Below are positions 62,565 through 64,000 of a DNA stretch of 64,000 nucleotides, in pieces. Origin of the DNA: Orientallactaga sibirica (lineage: Eukaryota > Chordata > Mammalia > Rodentia > Dipodidae). The stretch is from the NCBI GenBank assembly GCA_036365145.1, contig JAEOAD010000055.1, positions 1,116,001 to 1,180,000 of the forward strand, given 5' to 3'. How positions within the stretch are numbered: position 1 is the first letter of the stretch; each line of letters begins with the position of its first letter. The translations under genes and the position numbers were made by a program. The notes beneath the pieces are model-generated. The model did no database searches and was not told where the DNA came from. It was given only the letters and a program-made list of their open reading frames with translations.

Positions 62565-62800
62565 AGGGCCGGAGAGATTGCTTAGCGGTTAAGGCTTCTG
62601 CCTGCAAAGCCTAAGAATGCCCGTTCAAATCTCAAGGTCCTGCATTTAGCCAGATGTGAAAGTGACGCAAGCGTGCAATGCCATGCATGCCTACAAGGGG
62701 TGCACACGTCTGGAGTTTATTCACAGTGACTGAGAGGCCACTGGCGCGCTCATTCTCTCTCTCTCAAAACAAAACAAAATAAAATAAATATTTTAAGAAA
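62565..62800 (+). mobile_element. B2-like SINE, long variant L
   Basis: GTGACGCAAGCGTGCAATGCC and GTGACTGAGAGGCCACTGG. Confidence 0.85.
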
Positions 62801-62857
62801 AAAGTGAATGAAATAATATATAATTTTCTGTTCTAAGTTGTGGCATAAGATTTATAC

Positions 62858-62895
62858 TCAGTGGGCATGGTGGCACACACCTTTAATTCCAGCAC
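62858..62895 (+). mobile_element. B1 SINE head fragment
   Basis: TGGGCATGGTGGCACACACC then cut. Confidence 0.7.
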
Positions 62896-63000
62896 CACAC
62901 CACCTTGTACAACTGGCTTACGTGGATCCTGGGCAATCAAACCTGTGTCCTTTGACTTTGCAGGCAAGCACCTTAACTGCTAAGCCATCACTCCAGCCCC
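62896..63000 (-). mobile_element. B2-like SINE, head half
   Basis: Joined at ACACCACCTTGTAC to the preceding B1 stub. Confidence 0.83.
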
Positions 63001-63001
63001 T

Positions 63002-63172
63002 GGCCTTATTTATTTAATTAATTCATTTATTTTTGAGGTAGGGTCTTGCTCTAGCCCAGGCTACCTGGAATGCACTCTGTAGTCTCAGGGTAGCCTTGAA
63101 CTCATGGCAATCCTCCTACCTCTGCCTCCCAAGTGCTGGAACTAAAGGCGTGAGCCACCATTCCTGGTCTTT
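63002..63172 (-). mobile_element. B1 SINE
   Basis: Complete. Confidence 0.88.
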
Positions 63173-63174
63173 CT

Positions 63175-63392
63175 ATTTTATTTTTTAAATTATTTTATTT
63201 TATTTATTTGATAAGGAAAGAAAGGGGCAGACAGAGAGATAATGGGACCTTCAGGGCCGTCAGCCACTGTAAACAAACTCCAGATGCATGCACCACTTTG
63301 TGCATCTGGCTTAAGTGGGTCCTGGGGAATCAAACCTGGATCCTTAGGCTTTGCAGACTAGTGCCTTAATCTCTAAGCTACCTCTCCAGCCC
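63175..63392 (-). mobile_element. B2-like SINE
   Basis: Complete. Confidence 0.88.
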
Positions 63393-63410
63393 CTCAAGCA
63401 AATCTTAGCA

Positions 63411-63508
63411 AAAAAATACATCTGAAGCTCATTTACAGTGGCTAGAGGTCCTAGTGAGCCCATTCTCTCTCTCTCTCTGCCTCTTATCTCTCACAAATAA
63501 ACCAAAAT
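63411..63508 (+). mobile_element. B2-like SINE, 5'-truncated
   Basis: Starts ACATCTGAAGCTCATTTAC. Confidence 0.8.
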
Positions 63509-63655
63509 TTTTTTTTCGAGGTAGGGTCTTGCTCTAGCCTAGGCTGACCTGGAATTCACTATGTAGTCTTAGGGTGGCCTGGAACTCACAGTGATCCTCC
63601 TACCTCAGCCTCCTGAATGCTGGGATTAAAGACGTGCACCACCATACTCTGCTAA
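63509..63655 (-). mobile_element. B1 SINE
   Basis: Complete. Confidence 0.88.
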
Positions 63656-63751
63656 TAGAAATATTTTTTAAAACATCCCTAGGGTGAAAAGAGGAGGCCA
63701 AACACCCTGATCCTTTGTGGAAGCATGTCAAACAGAAATGGGGCAGCAGTA

Positions 63752-63862
63752 AAGCTGGGAGTGGTGGCATGCACCAGCAATCCCAACACTCAGGAGGCTG
63801 AGGCAGGAAGTTCACAAGTGTGAGGTCAGCCTGGACTACATCCCTATCTAAGAAGAGGAAAG
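63752..63862 (+). mobile_element. Old B1 SINE
   Basis: AGCTGGGAGTGGTGGCATGC head. Confidence 0.65.
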
Positions 63863-64000
63863 GGCTGGGGAGGTAGTTCATTTGTTAGAGTACTTGCCCA
63901 GCATGTGGGAAGCCCTGGGTTCAATCCCCAGTATTACATAAAACTGAGCATAGGAATACACCTCTGTAATCTCAACACTCAGGATGGGGAGGCAGGAGGA
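63863..64000 (+). mobile_element. ID-headed composite SINE, cut by window end
   Basis: GGCTGGGGAGGTAGTTCATTTG, CCCTGGGTTCAATCCCCAG (ID-like) then a B1-like part that runs off the window. Confidence 0.55.

Overview
This window is mammalian nuclear DNA, almost certainly rodent. The evidence is a very dense mix of three kinds of element. The first is about 140-bp B1 (7SL-derived) SINEs. The second is about 190-bp tRNA-derived B2-superfamily SINEs with intact-looking A and B boxes, CT-rich middles and AATA tails. The third is lineage-specific L1, MaLR-type and IAP-like pieces lying over older MIR, L2 and MLT1-like relics. The combination of this B1 with this B2-like 'Dip-type' SINE points to a jerboa-like rodent (Dipodidae). 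That is inference from memory of SINE families, not a database match.

Layout. 1-9.6 kb: a near-identical direct duplication (303-4610 and 5359-9613) separated by about 750 bases of garbled-looking sequence. Its copies differ mostly by homopolymer indels, so a false assembly duplication is a serious possibility. 9.6-32.3 kb: SINE-packed sequence, mostly plus-oriented. It also holds MIR relics, an L1 ORF2/3'UTR piece with an unusual hairpin, an IAP-like LTR, a MaLR-type solo LTR inside a SINE, and a 1.4-kb L1 3'UTR. 32.3-36.3 kb: a SINE-free island around a CpG-island promoter (about 34.6-35.75 kb) with three ZNF143/SBS-type sites, CGG and CTC trinucleotide runs, and plausible splice donors facing both ways. 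I read this as the promoter and noncoding first exon of a minus-strand gene running leftwards, possibly with a divergent plus-strand transcript. I could not name the gene. 36.3-40.5 kb: SINEs, all minus-oriented up to 38.9 kb, plus another MaLR-type solo LTR. 40.5-44.4 kb: a genuine-looking 1.94-kb tandem duplication carrying two copies of a processed RPL37A pseudogene with the same frameshift. 44.4-64 kb: mixed SINEs, MIR, MLT1, L1 tails and composite SINEs.

No intact protein-coding gene, tRNA, rRNA or CRISPR array is supported. The long open frames in the GC-rich island are low-complexity by-products. If the minus-strand gene is real, 1-34.97 kb would be its first intron, and no coding exon is recognised in it. 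I found no evidence of a novel multi-gene system. The points of interest are the promoter architecture, the two tandem duplications, SINE subfamily evolution (internal unit expansion and chimeric SINEs) and several nested insertions that can be read from their target-site duplications.
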